Shown one piece after another: positions 40,534-49,396 of a DNA stretch of 64,000 bases. The position numbers and the translations under genes are program-made. The stretch is from Shewanella sp. UCD-KL21 (GTDB lineage: Bacteria; Pseudomonadota; Gammaproteobacteria; Enterobacterales; Shewanellaceae), in NCBI RefSeq assembly GCF_001957135.1, contig NZ_MPHK01000016.1, forward strand, positions 44,585 to 108,584. The letters run 5' to 3'. Under the pieces are notes generated by a model that saw nothing but the letters and a program-made list of their open reading frames with translations, had not been told where the DNA came from and did not search any database. The first letter of the stretch is position 1, and each line of letters starts with the position of its first letter.

Positions 40534-42153
40534 ATGAAACTCAATAAATTATCATTATTTATTAGTGCTGTTTTCGCTGTAACAACTCTATCGGCTTGTG
40601 ACTTTTATGATGAGCCAATAACTGAAGATCCAACTGACCCAACGGATCCAACCGACCCAATTGAACCTATAGGCGATTTAGTCCCTGATTTGGTATTTAG
40701 TGATGCTGATTTGAGCACTCTTAAAGCGGCTATTGACGGTGCGACTGACGTTAATGAAGATGGTCAAATCGTTATCTTATTAGATAATACTGCCAGCTTT
40801 AGCGGTTTAAGCAATTTAGTCTTAGACAGTGCAACACCATTAGTATTATTAGGTGGTGAACCGACTTATGATGGCCTAGAAGGCTCTGAATATGGCGCGG
40901 CGGCACAAATTACTGGTGGCGAAGGTTGTGTGGTTATCTCTGCTGATAATATTCAGTTACGTAACATTACTTTTAAAGACGTTACTCCAACCTGTAAAGA
41001 CAGTTCAACCACCACCCTTATCAACGTAGGTACTTCATCTTCAATGGGTGAGGCTTATGAAACCGTTGAGAGTAAGCCTGCTGGCGTGGTGTTATCACAA
41101 CTGACCATTGATGGCGAAAACCTAGTTTCAAACGGCCACGATGACCCATTAGATTGGATTATGGTGCGCGGTGAAGGCACGCAAATCATCTATAACGCCT
41201 TTACTAACAAACCCACTGAAGAAGGCTCTTTCATTACTGTTCAAGGTACGAGTTCATCACATAAAGATGTGGTTATTAGCCACAACCATTTCAGCAACCT
41301 AGCCCTTGATAATCCTTTTAGCGGCACCAATGACGTGTTTGCGATTCGTTTAGGTACTTCAAGCTCATCTAAAACAGACTATGTGACCAATACACTCATC
41401 AGCGACAACCTGTTTACTGACGTAAATGCATCTCGCCGGATGATCTATGTGCGTTTAAGTAGTAACACTATTGAAAATAACACTTTTATTAGCAGCAATG
41501 GCTTTGTGTCATTGGAAGGCGGTGAAAACAACACTGTAGCTAGCAACATTATGATCAACGATGGCTCAGGTGAAGATGATGGTAAGTACGAAGCGGGTAT
41601 TCGTATCATCTCTAAAGGCCACACAGTGACTAATAACTATGTCTACAACAATAGCCGTTCTAAAACTGGTAATGAAGTGGGCGCGATTTCAGTACTCGAT
41701 GCAGAAATCGATGCTGGTGTGACGTTAAAAGCGCCATCTACTGTTGCCAACAACACGATTGTGAGTGCTAAACAAGGTTTCATCTTTGGTAAGTCTGGCG
41801 CATGTACTGAAGATTCAGTGGTGAATTTTGCTGACAACCTAGTGGCCAACGGTGTTGATGGTGTTGAATCTAGTGATAAAGGTATGCGCGATGACTGTTT
41901 ACTTGGCGCTGAGTCTACTTGGTCTGGCAACATGTTTGCGGTAACCACGTTATCAACGAATGGTAACTACGAAGAAGCAGCGGGTGAGCGTGAAAACCTA
42001 GGTAATGGTACTGCTGAACTAACCGAATCTGCAGAAGATTCGAAATTATTCCTTGCAACTCCAGAAGGTAATGTTGCTGGTAAAGGCGCAACGGGCTTAG
42101 TGATTTTAACTGAAGCTGAAGTTGGTCCTGAGTCAGTAGAGACGGCTGAATAA
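40534..42153 (+). CDS. PL6-like beta-helix lipoprotein lacking catalytic residues
   Basis: A 539-residue lipoprotein (lipobox LSAC, Cys22) with a DPTDPTDPTDP linker at about 32-42 and a parallel beta-helix homologous to the upstream PL6 enzyme. Aligning the conserved AIR and SL-G-G strands places Ser300 and Arg302 where the calcium-binding glutamates should be. Arg307 stands at the catalytic Lys and Glu328 at the catalytic Arg; the Lys-to-Arg spacing of 21 residues is kept exactly. Asn266 still matches the third calcium ligand. Classical PL6 catalysis is therefore unlikely. It may bind alginate at the surface, hold a different active site, or assist the other lyase. It starts 35 bases after the PL6 stop. 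Confidence 0.85.
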   Translation: MKLNKLSLFISAVFAVTTLSACDFYDEPITEDPTDPTDPTDPIEPIGDLVPDLVFSDADLSTLKAAIDGATDVNEDGQIVILLDNTASFSGLSNLVLDSATPLVLLGGEPTYDGLEGSEYGAAAQITGGEGCVVISADNIQLRNITFKDVTPTCKDSSTTTLINVGTSSSMGEAYETVESKPAGVVLSQLTIDGENLVSNGHDDPLDWIMVRGEGTQIIYNAFTNKPTEEGSFITVQGTSSSHKDVVISHNHFSNLALDNPFSGTNDVFAIRLGTSSSSKTDYVTNTLISDNLFTDVNASRRMIYVRLSSNTIENNTFISSNGFVSLEGGENNTVASNIMINDGSGEDDGKYEAGIRIISKGHTVTNNYVYNNSRSKTGNEVGAISVLDAEIDAGVTLKAPSTVANNTIVSAKQGFIFGKSGACTEDSVVNFADNLVANGVDGVESSDKGMRDDCLLGAESTWSGNMFAVTTLSTNGNYEEAAGERENLGNGTAELTESAEDSKLFLATPEGNVAGKGATGLVILTEAEVGPESVETAE

Positions 42154-42203
42154 GCTCAAGTTATTAACTGGATTTGATTACAAAAATAATTAGGAATATC
42201 AAA

Positions 42204-43028
42204 ATGAAAAAGTATTTAGCAATTGCTGTTTTAGGTGCCTTGAGTTTTAACGCCGCTGCAGAAGATGACGATGATCTACGCCCAGGTAAAAGTACCGTTG
42301 CCATTAAATGGGAACATAAACTACTTGATGGTCGTACCGACCGCCCTAAAGTCGAGTTTGGCCATCGTATGCGTAATGGCTTTAAGTTCGGCGTTGAACA
42401 AGCTTGGCAATATGACCGCAGCAAGTCTGAAAAAGAAGTGGGCTTTGCCCCTGAGCAGTATGAACTGACATTCAAAACCGATTATCAAACGCGCTGGGGT
42501 GACAATAATGAACACCAAGCAGGCCCGGTATTAGATTATCAAACTAAAGAAACTGCCAACAGTATCCGTTTTGGTGGTTACTATGGTTATAAAATTAATA
42601 GCGATTGGCAGGTAAAAGTGCGTGCACGTTATAGTCAGCACCTTGACCGTATCTCACTAAAAGATGATCCGGCCGATAGCTACTACCGCGATGACAAAAA
42701 CAAAGAAATGCGTTACGACATGTGGTTGACGTACCGTTGGGATAACTTCCGCTTTGTATATAACCTGATCCACTACAGCAAAATCTCATCACACAAGAAT
42801 GACAGTGGTGTAGAGCAGCATGTATATAGTAATGGTGAGCGCAGTTCATTTGAGCACGAGTTTACCGCGAACTACCGTTTCCCACATGCGAAAAAGCACA
42901 CGGTATACGGCAAGTTCAAGTTAAAAACTGAGATGCTTAAAGACAGCCATATGGTAGAAAACAGTGGTTACGATTGGTACGGTAAGCGTGATAACGCTAT
43001 CGAGCTTGGTTATAAATACAGCTTCTAA
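42204..43028 (+). CDS. kdgM: KdgM-family outer-membrane porin for oligouronides
   Basis: A 274-residue outer-membrane channel. Signal peptide MKKYLAIAVLGALSFNAAA is followed by a 12-strand barrel with alternating polar and aromatic residues and many basic side chains suited to acidic sugars. KVEFGHRMRNGFKFGVEQAW and the C-terminal AIELGYKYSF are typical of KdgM. In alginate-degrading Vibrio such porins admit oligoalginate. The ATG at 42204 is used (AGGA upstream); an earlier in-frame start at 42174 adds a non-signal extension. Last gene of the PL6 operon, ending at the terminator 43120-43160. It explains why no TonB system is needed in this locus. Confidence 0.9.
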   Translation: MKKYLAIAVLGALSFNAAAEDDDDLRPGKSTVAIKWEHKLLDGRTDRPKVEFGHRMRNGFKFGVEQAWQYDRSKSEKEVGFAPEQYELTFKTDYQTRWGDNNEHQAGPVLDYQTKETANSIRFGGYYGYKINSDWQVKVRARYSQHLDRISLKDDPADSYYRDDKNKEMRYDMWLTYRWDNFRFVYNLIHYSKISSHKNDSGVEQHVYSNGERSSFEHEFTANYRFPHAKKHTVYGKFKLKTEMLKDSHMVENSGYDWYGKRDNAIELGYKYSF

Positions 43029-43119
43029 TGTTTAGCCGTTAATTTAATGAATAAATAACTATTGGGGTTTTATCTAATTCCTTGTTTTTTAGTGATTAAT
43101 TGACAAGAAGTCTGACTTG

Positions 43120-43160
43120 AAATGCTGCTGTGTCCTTGGTGACAGGCAGCATTTTTTTTA
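43120..43160 (+). terminator. Terminator of the PL6-kdgM operon
   Basis: AAATGCTGC (43120-43128) pairs with GCAGCATTT (43146-43154), with an inner TGTC/GACA stem, followed by a T-run. Confidence 0.88.
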
Positions 43161-43628
43161 CCCTTAACACTAAAATAAAGATTATTTTTGATTTTTGTGA
43201 GCTTGTCAGTATTAACTATGAACAAGGATTAAGTATTAATCTTCAATTAAGGTTATTATAATTGCATTAATATTATTACTGGCCTAACGCTGGTTAATGT
43301 TAAACGATGCCATATACTAGTTAAAACAGTATCAGTCGGCGTTATAGGTCATTGTAAAAGACATAGTTTAACAAGCTTTATTGGCGGATAACTGTAATTG
43401 GTTTCAGTGTTATTACTTGCTAATTATCTAATATATAGAGTAAAAGTTTTTATACTGCTGACTTTAATATTTGCGTTAAGGCTTCGCTTAGCTAAAATAT
43501 CGTGGTTATCAATTGCCATTGTTAAACCTCAGCTTATCAGCAAGGCTCCTTTATTTTGTATCTTTGTGATACAAGTTATTATGTCTTTTGTATTAATTAA
43601 TGTGTAAATCATAGGTGGGTATTACTAC
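43161..43628. promoter_or_regulatory. Regulatory region of the GntR-type alginate-locus regulator
   Basis: 468 AT-rich bases. Near the 3' end three overlapping forms of the locus motif occur within 45 bases: ATTTTGTATC (43553-43562), CTTTGTG-A-TACAAGT (43562-43576) and TTTTGTATTA (43586-43595). This suggests autoregulation. A 69-codon open frame at 43398-43607 has poor composition and no ribosome site, and was not called. Confidence 0.5.
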
Positions 43629-44345
43629 ATGAGCACAAAATTTACACCAATTGGTGGCGAAAAACGCAGCTTACATGTGCAAGTGGCATGTGAAATGGCT
43701 CGTAGTATTATTTCTGGTGATTTGCCACAGGGTGAGATTATCCCTGGGGAAATGGACCTTTGTACTCAGTTTGGTGTCAGCCGTACCGCATTGCGAGAAG
43801 CGATTAAGCTGTTGACCTCTAAAGGTTTGTTGGAGTCTAAGCCTAAAGTCGGCACCCGAGTGCGAATGCAAGAGTATTGGAATTATCTTGATTCTCAATT
43901 ACTTGACTGGCTCATTGATATGGAAAAAACCGAGCATCTCTATCAAGAGTTTTTATCGCTGCGTAAAGCGATAGAGCCTGAAGCCTGTGCTTGCGCCGCC
44001 CGCAATGCCACGGTTGAGCAGCGCATGCAGTTATCGGCACTCTTCCAAGAAATGGATCGAATTTCTAAAGGCTTTGACCATGAAGGTTGGGTCGATGCCG
44101 ACTTAGAGTTTCATCGGTTAATCTTTATTTCGACTGGTAACAGCTTCTTTTTACCGTTTGCCAACGTGTTAACCACCATGTTTAAGAGCTTCTTCCACCA
44201 TGCCTCAAAGCGTGGCACTACCTGTATTGAAGAGCATCGTTTAATTTACGAAGCGATTATGGCGGGTAATGCAGAAAAGGCCCGTCAAGCCAGTGAAGAG
44301 TTACTCAATCAAAGTGACCAAGAATTAGAAGCGATTCAGCAGTAA
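43629..44345 (+). CDS. GntR-family (FadR subfamily, FCD domain) regulator, probable alginate-locus regulator
   Basis: A 238-residue regulator. The N-terminal GntR winged helix is at about 15-78 (IISGDLPQGEIIPGEMDLCTQFGVSRTALREAIKLL quoted in part as GVSRTALREAIKLL). The all-helical FCD domain has metal- or ligand-site residues in DADLEFHRLIF and EEHRLIYEAI. FCD regulators usually sense organic acids, so DEH or KDG is a reasonable effector. The gene lies between the lyase operon and the catabolic genes, and its promoter region contains three motif copies. Role assignment is from context. A terminator follows at 44362-44396. Confidence 0.88.
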   Translation: MSTKFTPIGGEKRSLHVQVACEMARSIISGDLPQGEIIPGEMDLCTQFGVSRTALREAIKLLTSKGLLESKPKVGTRVRMQEYWNYLDSQLLDWLIDMEKTEHLYQEFLSLRKAIEPEACACAARNATVEQRMQLSALFQEMDRISKGFDHEGWVDADLEFHRLIFISTGNSFFLPFANVLTTMFKSFFHHASKRGTTCIEEHRLIYEAIMAGNAEKARQASEELLNQSDQELEAIQQ

Positions 44346-44361
44346 GCTTTAATCGCTAAAA

Positions 44362-44396
44362 GAGGCCAACTTGTTACTGACAGGTTGGCCTTTTTT
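44362..44396 (+). terminator. Terminator after the GntR regulator gene
   Basis: GGCCAAC and GTTGGCC arms (44364-44390) with further CTTG/CAGG pairing, followed by seven T. Confidence 0.9.
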
Positions 44397-44550
44397 TGTG
44401 GGCTGTTCTATAAGTTAAAAAGTAGCAGTTTTTCGCAGAAGATTACTGTCAGGTTAACGTTTTATTCCTCAAAATGCGTTAATATTAAATCATACAAATA
44501 CTAAGGTTTTTTGGCCTTGGTATCGACCCGTCGCTGATTGAGAGAAGATA

Positions 44551-46416
44551 ATGGATGAATCGCTAATTCCTAATATTGTTGATTTTATTGGGCAAATTGA
44601 CCCCTTTGATCAACTGTCTGGGGACGTTTTAAAAGATGTTGCCAGCTGTATAAGCATTACCTACCTTGGCCGTGGTGAGCAGATCCAATTCAGCGACGAT
44701 TCGAGTGAAAAATATTTATATATTATTCGTACCGGCTCTATGGAGCAGCGTAAGCCTGACGGGGTGTTGCGTTCAAAAATGGGCCCTGAAGACTTATTCG
44801 GCTTTACCTTTTTAGAACCCTTAAAAAATATCCTCGATGGTTATACCGCCACCGCCATCGAAAACACCTTATTGTATTTAATCCCTCATTCTAAGTTGCT
44901 TAAGCTGACCGCTCAGCATCAACAGTTTAGTGAAAGCATCTCCTCGGCGGCGCAACTGCGCTTACGCTCGGCCTTAAATGTGGTGTGGTCCAATAAAGAA
45001 AAAGGCTTATTTTTAAAGAAAGTATCTGAAGTGGCCAGTGGTCATGCGGCAGTGGTTGATATTGATATGAGCATTCAAGATGTCGCCAAAGAGATGCGTG
45101 ATACCTGCCGCACCTCAACCGCGGTTATCAAAAAAGACGCTAACATTGTTGGCCTTATTACCGACCGAGATATGACCAAGCGAGTCATTGCTGATGGCCT
45201 TGATATTAGTTTGCCTATTCATACGGTAATGACTACGCCTGCCATTACCATTGGCCCGGATGATTTAATTTTAAAAGCAGCATCTTTAATGATGCAATCG
45301 GGTATTCGCAGCTTGCCCGTGGTACGTGGCAATGAAGTGTTGGGGTTACTAACCTCGTCGCACTTGGTGCAAAAACACCGGATGCAGGCGATTTTCTTAA
45401 TTGAGAAAATCAAATACACCGAGACTGCAGCAGGGTTGGCAGAGTTAACTTCAGAGCGGCAAGCGATTTTTGAGGCGCTAGTTGACGGCAAGGTCAGCGC
45501 CGAAATTATCGGCCAAGTGATGTCGATGATCATGGATGCCTATAATCGCCGCTTAATTCAAATGGCCGAAGAGCAATTTGGCGCCCCGCCTTGTGATTAC
45601 AATTGGGTGGTTGCAGGCTCCCACGCTCGCAATGAAATTCATATGCTGTCAGATCAAGATAGCGCCATTATTATGGATGACAGTGCGACAGAAGAAGATA
45701 AAGTTTACTTTATCAAGCTCAGTGAGTTCGTTAATCAAGGCTTGGATGGTTGCGGCTATCCCACCTGTACTGGCCATTACATGGCGTCGAACCCTAAATG
45801 GTGTCAGACCTTATCAGTGTGGAAACAGTTTTACCGTAAGTGGGTCAACAACCCCCAATATGGCATGTTGATGAATGTCAGCGTATTTTTAGAGGTGCGA
45901 AGTTTACATGGCAATGCTAGTTTTTCCGCTGAACTGCAGCAGCACTTACATCAATTAATTGCCCAAGATCATCAGTTTTTGCATTCGCTGGTTACTGATG
46001 CGGTTCGAGTGCAGCCACCTTTAGGGATTTTTAATAAATTGGTGGTAGAAAAAAGCGGTAATAACACTAAGGTGCTTAATATTAAAAAGTATGCCTTAAA
46101 TTTGATTGTCGATTTGGCGCGTATTTATGGTTTGGCGGTGGGCTGCGCAGAGTCAGGGACTCGACATCGTTTTGAGTATGCCGTGAGTCAAAAGCTACTC
46201 CATGAAGATGACTTTAAGGATATTATTGAGGCCTTCTATTTTGTGACTCAAGTGCGTTATAACCATCAACTATCGGCATTGCGTCAGGGGCAAAAGCCCA
46301 ATAATCACATGGAGCCAAGCTCCATCAGCTCATTTGAGCGTAAACATTTAAAAGATGCTTTTAGAATTATCAGTAACCTTCAGGATGCGGCCAAGCTTCG
46401 CTTTAGTGGTAATTAA
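44551..46416 (+). CDS. Cyclic-nucleotide-binding/CBS/DUF294 nucleotidyltransferase-like protein
   Basis: A 621-residue multidomain protein, probably a cytoplasmic signalling protein. Residues 10-140 form a cNMP-binding barrel (RGEQIQFSDDSSEKYLYIIRTGSME quoted in part as YIIRTGSMEQRK). Two CBS domains follow at about 160-280 (STAVIKKDANIVGLITDRDMTKR, quoted in part). A DUF294 putative nucleotidyltransferase domain contains GSHARNEIHMLSDQDSAII (residues 356-374), and a DUF294 C-terminal helical domain ends the protein. Ligands and substrate are unknown. The exonuclease gene starts at the base after its stop codon, so translation is coupled. This pair recurs in marine gammaproteobacteria and is unrelated to alginate. 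Confidence 0.9.
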   Translation: MDESLIPNIVDFIGQIDPFDQLSGDVLKDVASCISITYLGRGEQIQFSDDSSEKYLYIIRTGSMEQRKPDGVLRSKMGPEDLFGFTFLEPLKNILDGYTATAIENTLLYLIPHSKLLKLTAQHQQFSESISSAAQLRLRSALNVVWSNKEKGLFLKKVSEVASGHAAVVDIDMSIQDVAKEMRDTCRTSTAVIKKDANIVGLITDRDMTKRVIADGLDISLPIHTVMTTPAITIGPDDLILKAASLMMQSGIRSLPVVRGNEVLGLLTSSHLVQKHRMQAIFLIEKIKYTETAAGLAELTSERQAIFEALVDGKVSAEIIGQVMSMIMDAYNRRLIQMAEEQFGAPPCDYNWVVAGSHARNEIHMLSDQDSAIIMDDSATEEDKVYFIKLSEFVNQGLDGCGYPTCTGHYMASNPKWCQTLSVWKQFYRKWVNNPQYGMLMNVSVFLEVRSLHGNASFSAELQQHLHQLIAQDHQFLHSLVTDAVRVQPPLGIFNKLVVEKSGNNTKVLNIKKYALNLIVDLARIYGLAVGCAESGTRHRFEYAVSQKLLHEDDFKDIIEAFYFVTQVRYNHQLSALRQGQKPNNHMEPSSISSFERKHLKDAFRIISNLQDAAKLRFSGN

Positions 46417-47127
46417 ATGATAAAAAAATGGCTAAACCACTTTCACCCACTAACGCGACTCAATAAAGCCAGGCAGGATTATATTGCTGCACATCCGCAA
46501 TTACCGGATTTCTTATTGGCGCTATTAACCCAGCCGCTGCCAGAGCTTGAAGCTAAGGTCACTGAGCTCACTTATTTGTCGCTAGACATTGAAACCAGTG
46601 GTTTGGATGCTAAGCAAGATCATATTTTGAGTGTCGGTTACGTTACTATGCGTGGCAAGCGAATTGACTTAGCCAGTGTCGGCCACACCTATATTAAAGG
46701 GGTGGTGAGGCCAGAAACTGCGGTGATAAATCACATTATGCCGCAGATGGTTAATCGGGCACAGAAGTTGGATATTGTGATGGAGCATTTGTTTCGACAG
46801 ATGCAGGGTAAGTTACTGTTAGTCCATGGTAAACAGGTCGAGCAGCAGTTTATTGATCATTATTTGATGAAAAAATATCAGCTACCGCCGATGCCACTGT
46901 TGTGGCTTGATACTCTGGCAATTGAAAAGTCGATGACCTTGAATAAAGCGAGTCAGCAAGATGGTGACTATCGACTGATTTCGATACGGCAGCGTTATGG
47001 CTTACCCGAGTACCATGGTCATAGCGCCTCGGTTGATGCGGTGGCCACCGCGGAGCTGTATTTAGCCTTATGCACGAAATTATTTGGCAATCAGATAGGA
47101 GAGATTAAGCAGGTCTATCGTCCTTAA
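46417..47127 (+). CDS. DEDDh 3'-5' exonuclease, DnaQ-like
   Basis: A 236-residue exonuclease. The ExoI motif is LDIETSGLDAKQDHI (about residues 52-66), ExoII is in LLVHGKQVEQQFIDHY, and ExoIII is HGHSASVDAVATAELY near residue 205, giving the DEDDh set. An N-terminal 45-residue helical extension (FHPLTRLNKARQDYIAAHP) precedes the domain. It directly abuts the CBS/DUF294 gene. The partner's cNMP and CBS domains suggest that the nuclease activity answers to a nucleotide signal, an inference. Similar in fold but not in neighbourhood to the exonuclease at 1030. Confidence 0.88.
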   Translation: MIKKWLNHFHPLTRLNKARQDYIAAHPQLPDFLLALLTQPLPELEAKVTELTYLSLDIETSGLDAKQDHILSVGYVTMRGKRIDLASVGHTYIKGVVRPETAVINHIMPQMVNRAQKLDIVMEHLFRQMQGKLLLVHGKQVEQQFIDHYLMKKYQLPPMPLLWLDTLAIEKSMTLNKASQQDGDYRLISIRQRYGLPEYHGHSASVDAVATAELYLALCTKLFGNQIGEIKQVYRP

Positions 47128-47172
47128 AGTTGTTGTTTAAACGTGGTTTAGTTAGCTGCAGGCATAAAGCGA

Positions 47173-47198
47173 AAAATCCCCAATATCCATATTGGGGA
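47173..47198 (-). terminator. Terminator of the kdgF-kdgK-eda operon (minus strand)
   Basis: CCCCAATAT (47178-47186) and ATATTGGGG (47189-47197) form a perfect stem. On the minus strand it is followed by TTTTT. It lies about 200 bases past the eda stop. Confidence 0.75.
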
Positions 47199-47371
47199 AA
47201 AGAATACCACCGGAGTGGGAGTATGATTTTTTTATTATTATTTGAGCATGGGGATTAGGTTTTCGCTAGTTTCTACGCTAGCTTTTACATCGGAGTTAAG
47301 ATGATGATTTGGTCTTGCTATTCATCTTTTAATAAGCGCTGCAACTTGCTCATTTGCAGCAACTCATTATA

Positions 47372-47405
47372 TTCACCACAGCTATTAGTTCACCGCGGCT
47401 ATTAG
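47372..47405. repeat. 17-base tandem duplication at the eda stop codon
   Basis: TTCACCACAGCTATTAG and TTCACCGCGGCTATTAG lie head to tail with two differences. The second copy includes the eda stop codon. Confidence 0.7.
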
Positions 47406-48025
47406 TTTAGTGCAGCTACCGCTTCGCGAACTAAACGGCCAATTTCATCCCATTGCTGGTTATCAACTAAATTCGCTGGCACCATCCAAGTTCCACCACA
47501 GGCTACCACAGCATCAACGGCTAAGTAGTCATTGATGTTTTTTGGTGAAACGCCACCTGTAGGCATGATTGTTACTGGGTAAACAGCGGTTAATGCTTTA
47601 AGCATTGAGATGCCGCCCGACGGCTCAGCTGGGAAAAACTTAACTGTGTCTAAACCCATTTCCATTGCTTGCTCGACTAATGATGGGTTGTTTACCCCCG
47701 GGATAATCGCCATGCCACGTTGCTGACAGTATTTCACTGTGGTTGGGTTAAAACCTGGGCTCACAATGAAATCAACCCCTGCATCAATGGCTGCATCTAC
47801 CGTTGCTGAATTTAGCACTGTGCCTGCGCCAATTAACATATCTGGGTAGGCTGCGCGCATATTCTTAATCGCTTGAGCTGCCGCTGGGGTACGGAAAGTA
47901 ATTTCCGCACAAGGCATGCCATTTTCAACTAAAACCTGACTGAGTTTGACCGCATCATCGGCATTTTTTATGGCAATAACCGGGATGACTTTTAGCTGTT
48001 TTAGCCTTTCATTTAGCGTGCTCAT
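47402..48025 (-). CDS. eda: 2-keto-3-deoxy-6-phosphogluconate aldolase
   Basis: Cleaves KDPG to pyruvate and glyceraldehyde-3-phosphate, the last step of alginate monomer breakdown. The 207-residue TIM-barrel class I aldolase has AEITFRTPAA (Glu near residue 42), GAGTVLNS and the Schiff-base Lys in VKFFPAEPSGG. PTGGVSPKNI forms the phosphate site. The ATG at 48025 has AAGGAAA upstream. Last gene of the kdgF-kdgK-eda operon, 78 bases after kdgK. A second aldolase elsewhere for Entner-Doudoroff flux is possible. Confidence 0.96.
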   Translation of the reverse strand: MSTLNERLKQLKVIPVIAIKNADDAVKLSQVLVENGMPCAEITFRTPAAAQAIKNMRAAYPDMLIGAGTVLNSATVDAAIDAGVDFIVSPGFNPTTVKYCQQRGMAIIPGVNNPSLVEQAMEMGLDTVKFFPAEPSGGISMLKALTAVYPVTIMPTGGVSPKNINDYLAVDAVVACGGTWMVPANLVDNQQWDEIGRLVREAVAALN

Positions 48026-48103
48026 GTTGTTTCCTTTTGAATAATGACTGGTGGTAATCCGCCAAAGTGGATAACCTAAAATGGTTGCAAAAAATACTTA
48101 GCG

Positions 48104-49045
48104 TTATGAATCAGCAGCCATTGCGATAACTGGCATTGCGCTAATATCAATGATGGCACCTTTGTGCTGGATCACTTCGCTGGCTAATGCATGACCGGTA
48201 AGCGCCGACTGCTGTGGACTTGCGCCCAGTAACCGTTGCGATAAATAACCTGCAGCAAATGAATCGCCCGCTGAGGTGGTATCTACCACGGTTTCGACTA
48301 AGGTAGCTGGCACGCTGACTTGGCCGTCGTGGGTGACTATGATGCATTCTTCGGCACCGCGCTTAATCACCACTTCGCTCATGCCGGCACTGAGGCTGCG
48401 ATCGATACAGGTGGCCAGTTGTGTGTCACCAAATAAGGCTTGTTCATCTTCAAAGGTCAGCAAACCAATGTCAGTTAATGCCAACATTTTAAGGTAGCTT
48501 TCTTGGGCCTGTTGATGGGACTGCCACAGCCTTGGGCGGTAGTTATTATCAAAAATGATTTTGCCGCCATTGGCTTTACATTTTTGCAGGACTTCAAACA
48601 ATATTTCACGGCTTTTTGGGGTTAAAATCGCCAAGCTAATGCCGGATAAATACAACACATCATATTGGCTGATGCTTGTTAGTAGTGTTGCTGAAGCGTG
48701 TTCTAGCCAGAATTTCGCCGCGGCATCATTACGCCAGTAATGAAAACTTCGCTCACCTTCGTCATCGACTTCAATGGCGTATAAACCGGGCAGCTTTTCA
48801 GACATGATTTGAACGTGCTGGGTATCTATGCCTTCTTGTTGCCAGCTTTTAAGCATGCTTTGGCTGAAGGGATCTTGACCTAAGGCACTGAAATAACTGA
48901 TGGTCATATTTTTATCTTGAGTTAATCGAGATAAATACACCGCAGTATTTAGGGTGTCGCCACCAAAGCTTTGGACAAGTTCGCCATCACGTTGTTGCAG
49001 CTCAATCATGCACTCGCCAATGATACCGACCTTTAACATAGACAT
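48104..49045 (-). CDS. kdgK: 2-keto-3-deoxygluconate kinase
   Basis: Phosphorylates KDG to KDPG with ATP. The 313-residue PfkB-family ribokinase-like protein has the substrate lid and sugar-binding GGDTLNTAVYLSRL near residue 28. FDNNYRPRLW near residue 165 is characteristic of KdgK. The ATP/anion-hole signature is DTTSAGDSFAAGYL, whose Asp is the catalytic base. The start at 49045 has GGAG upstream. kdgF precedes it by 18 bases. Confidence 0.95.
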   Translation of the reverse strand: MSMLKVGIIGECMIELQQRDGELVQSFGGDTLNTAVYLSRLTQDKNMTISYFSALGQDPFSQSMLKSWQQEGIDTQHVQIMSEKLPGLYAIEVDDEGERSFHYWRNDAAAKFWLEHASATLLTSISQYDVLYLSGISLAILTPKSREILFEVLQKCKANGGKIIFDNNYRPRLWQSHQQAQESYLKMLALTDIGLLTFEDEQALFGDTQLATCIDRSLSAGMSEVVIKRGAEECIIVTHDGQVSVPATLVETVVDTTSAGDSFAAGYLSQRLLGASPQQSALTGHALASEVIQHKGAIIDISAMPVIAMAADS

Positions 49046-49063
49046 ATCAGCTCCTATTCGGTT

Positions 49064-49396
49064 TTACAGAAAATCTTGACGAGCTGGATTGAACATATCA
49101 ATCAAGATGCTGTCTTGCTCTAGTGCAACCGCACCATGCATCACCATTTTAGGTGCAATGTAAGCATCGCCCACTTTAAGCACTTTTTTAACGCCATCGA
49201 TTTCAGCTTCAAAACTGCCAGCAGCCACGTAACCAATTTGATCGTGAATGTCGTGAGTATGAGGATGGCCAATGGCACCTTTATCAAACTTCACGAATAC
49301 CGCCATTAAATCAGGAGTATAACCAATGATTTTACGGCTTAAACCATCACCTAGATCTTCCCAAGCGGTTTTGTCGTTTTCATAAAATGCGTTCAT
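49064..49396 (-). CDS. kdgF: KdgF, cupin catalysing linearisation of 4,5-unsaturated uronate
   Basis: A 110-residue single-domain cupin. Known KdgF proteins speed conversion of the unsaturated monouronate released by PL17 to the open-chain ketone DEH. Motif 1 is HPHTHDIHDQIGYVAAGSFE (residues 44-63), with the metal-binding histidines and Gln; motif 2 has the later His in MVMHGAVALE. Length is normal. The start at 49396 has AGGAGAT. It leads the kdgF-kdgK-eda operon, whose upstream region carries the only perfect copy of the locus palindrome. Confidence 0.94.
   Translation of the reverse strand: MNAFYENDKTAWEDLGDGLSRKIIGYTPDLMAVFVKFDKGAIGHPHTHDIHDQIGYVAAGSFEAEIDGVKKVLKVGDAYIAPKMVMHGAVALEQDSILIDMFNPARQDFL

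Noticed and set aside
43398..43607. 69-codon hydrophobic open frame upstream of the GntR regulator gene
   Set aside because: Very AT-rich, no ribosome site, overlaps the motif cluster and resembles random AT-rich translation; not called as a gene.
44490..44501. CATACAAATAC before the CBS/DUF294 gene as another copy of the alginate motif
   Set aside because: Only one half-site with a changed base, and the gene has no pathway link.
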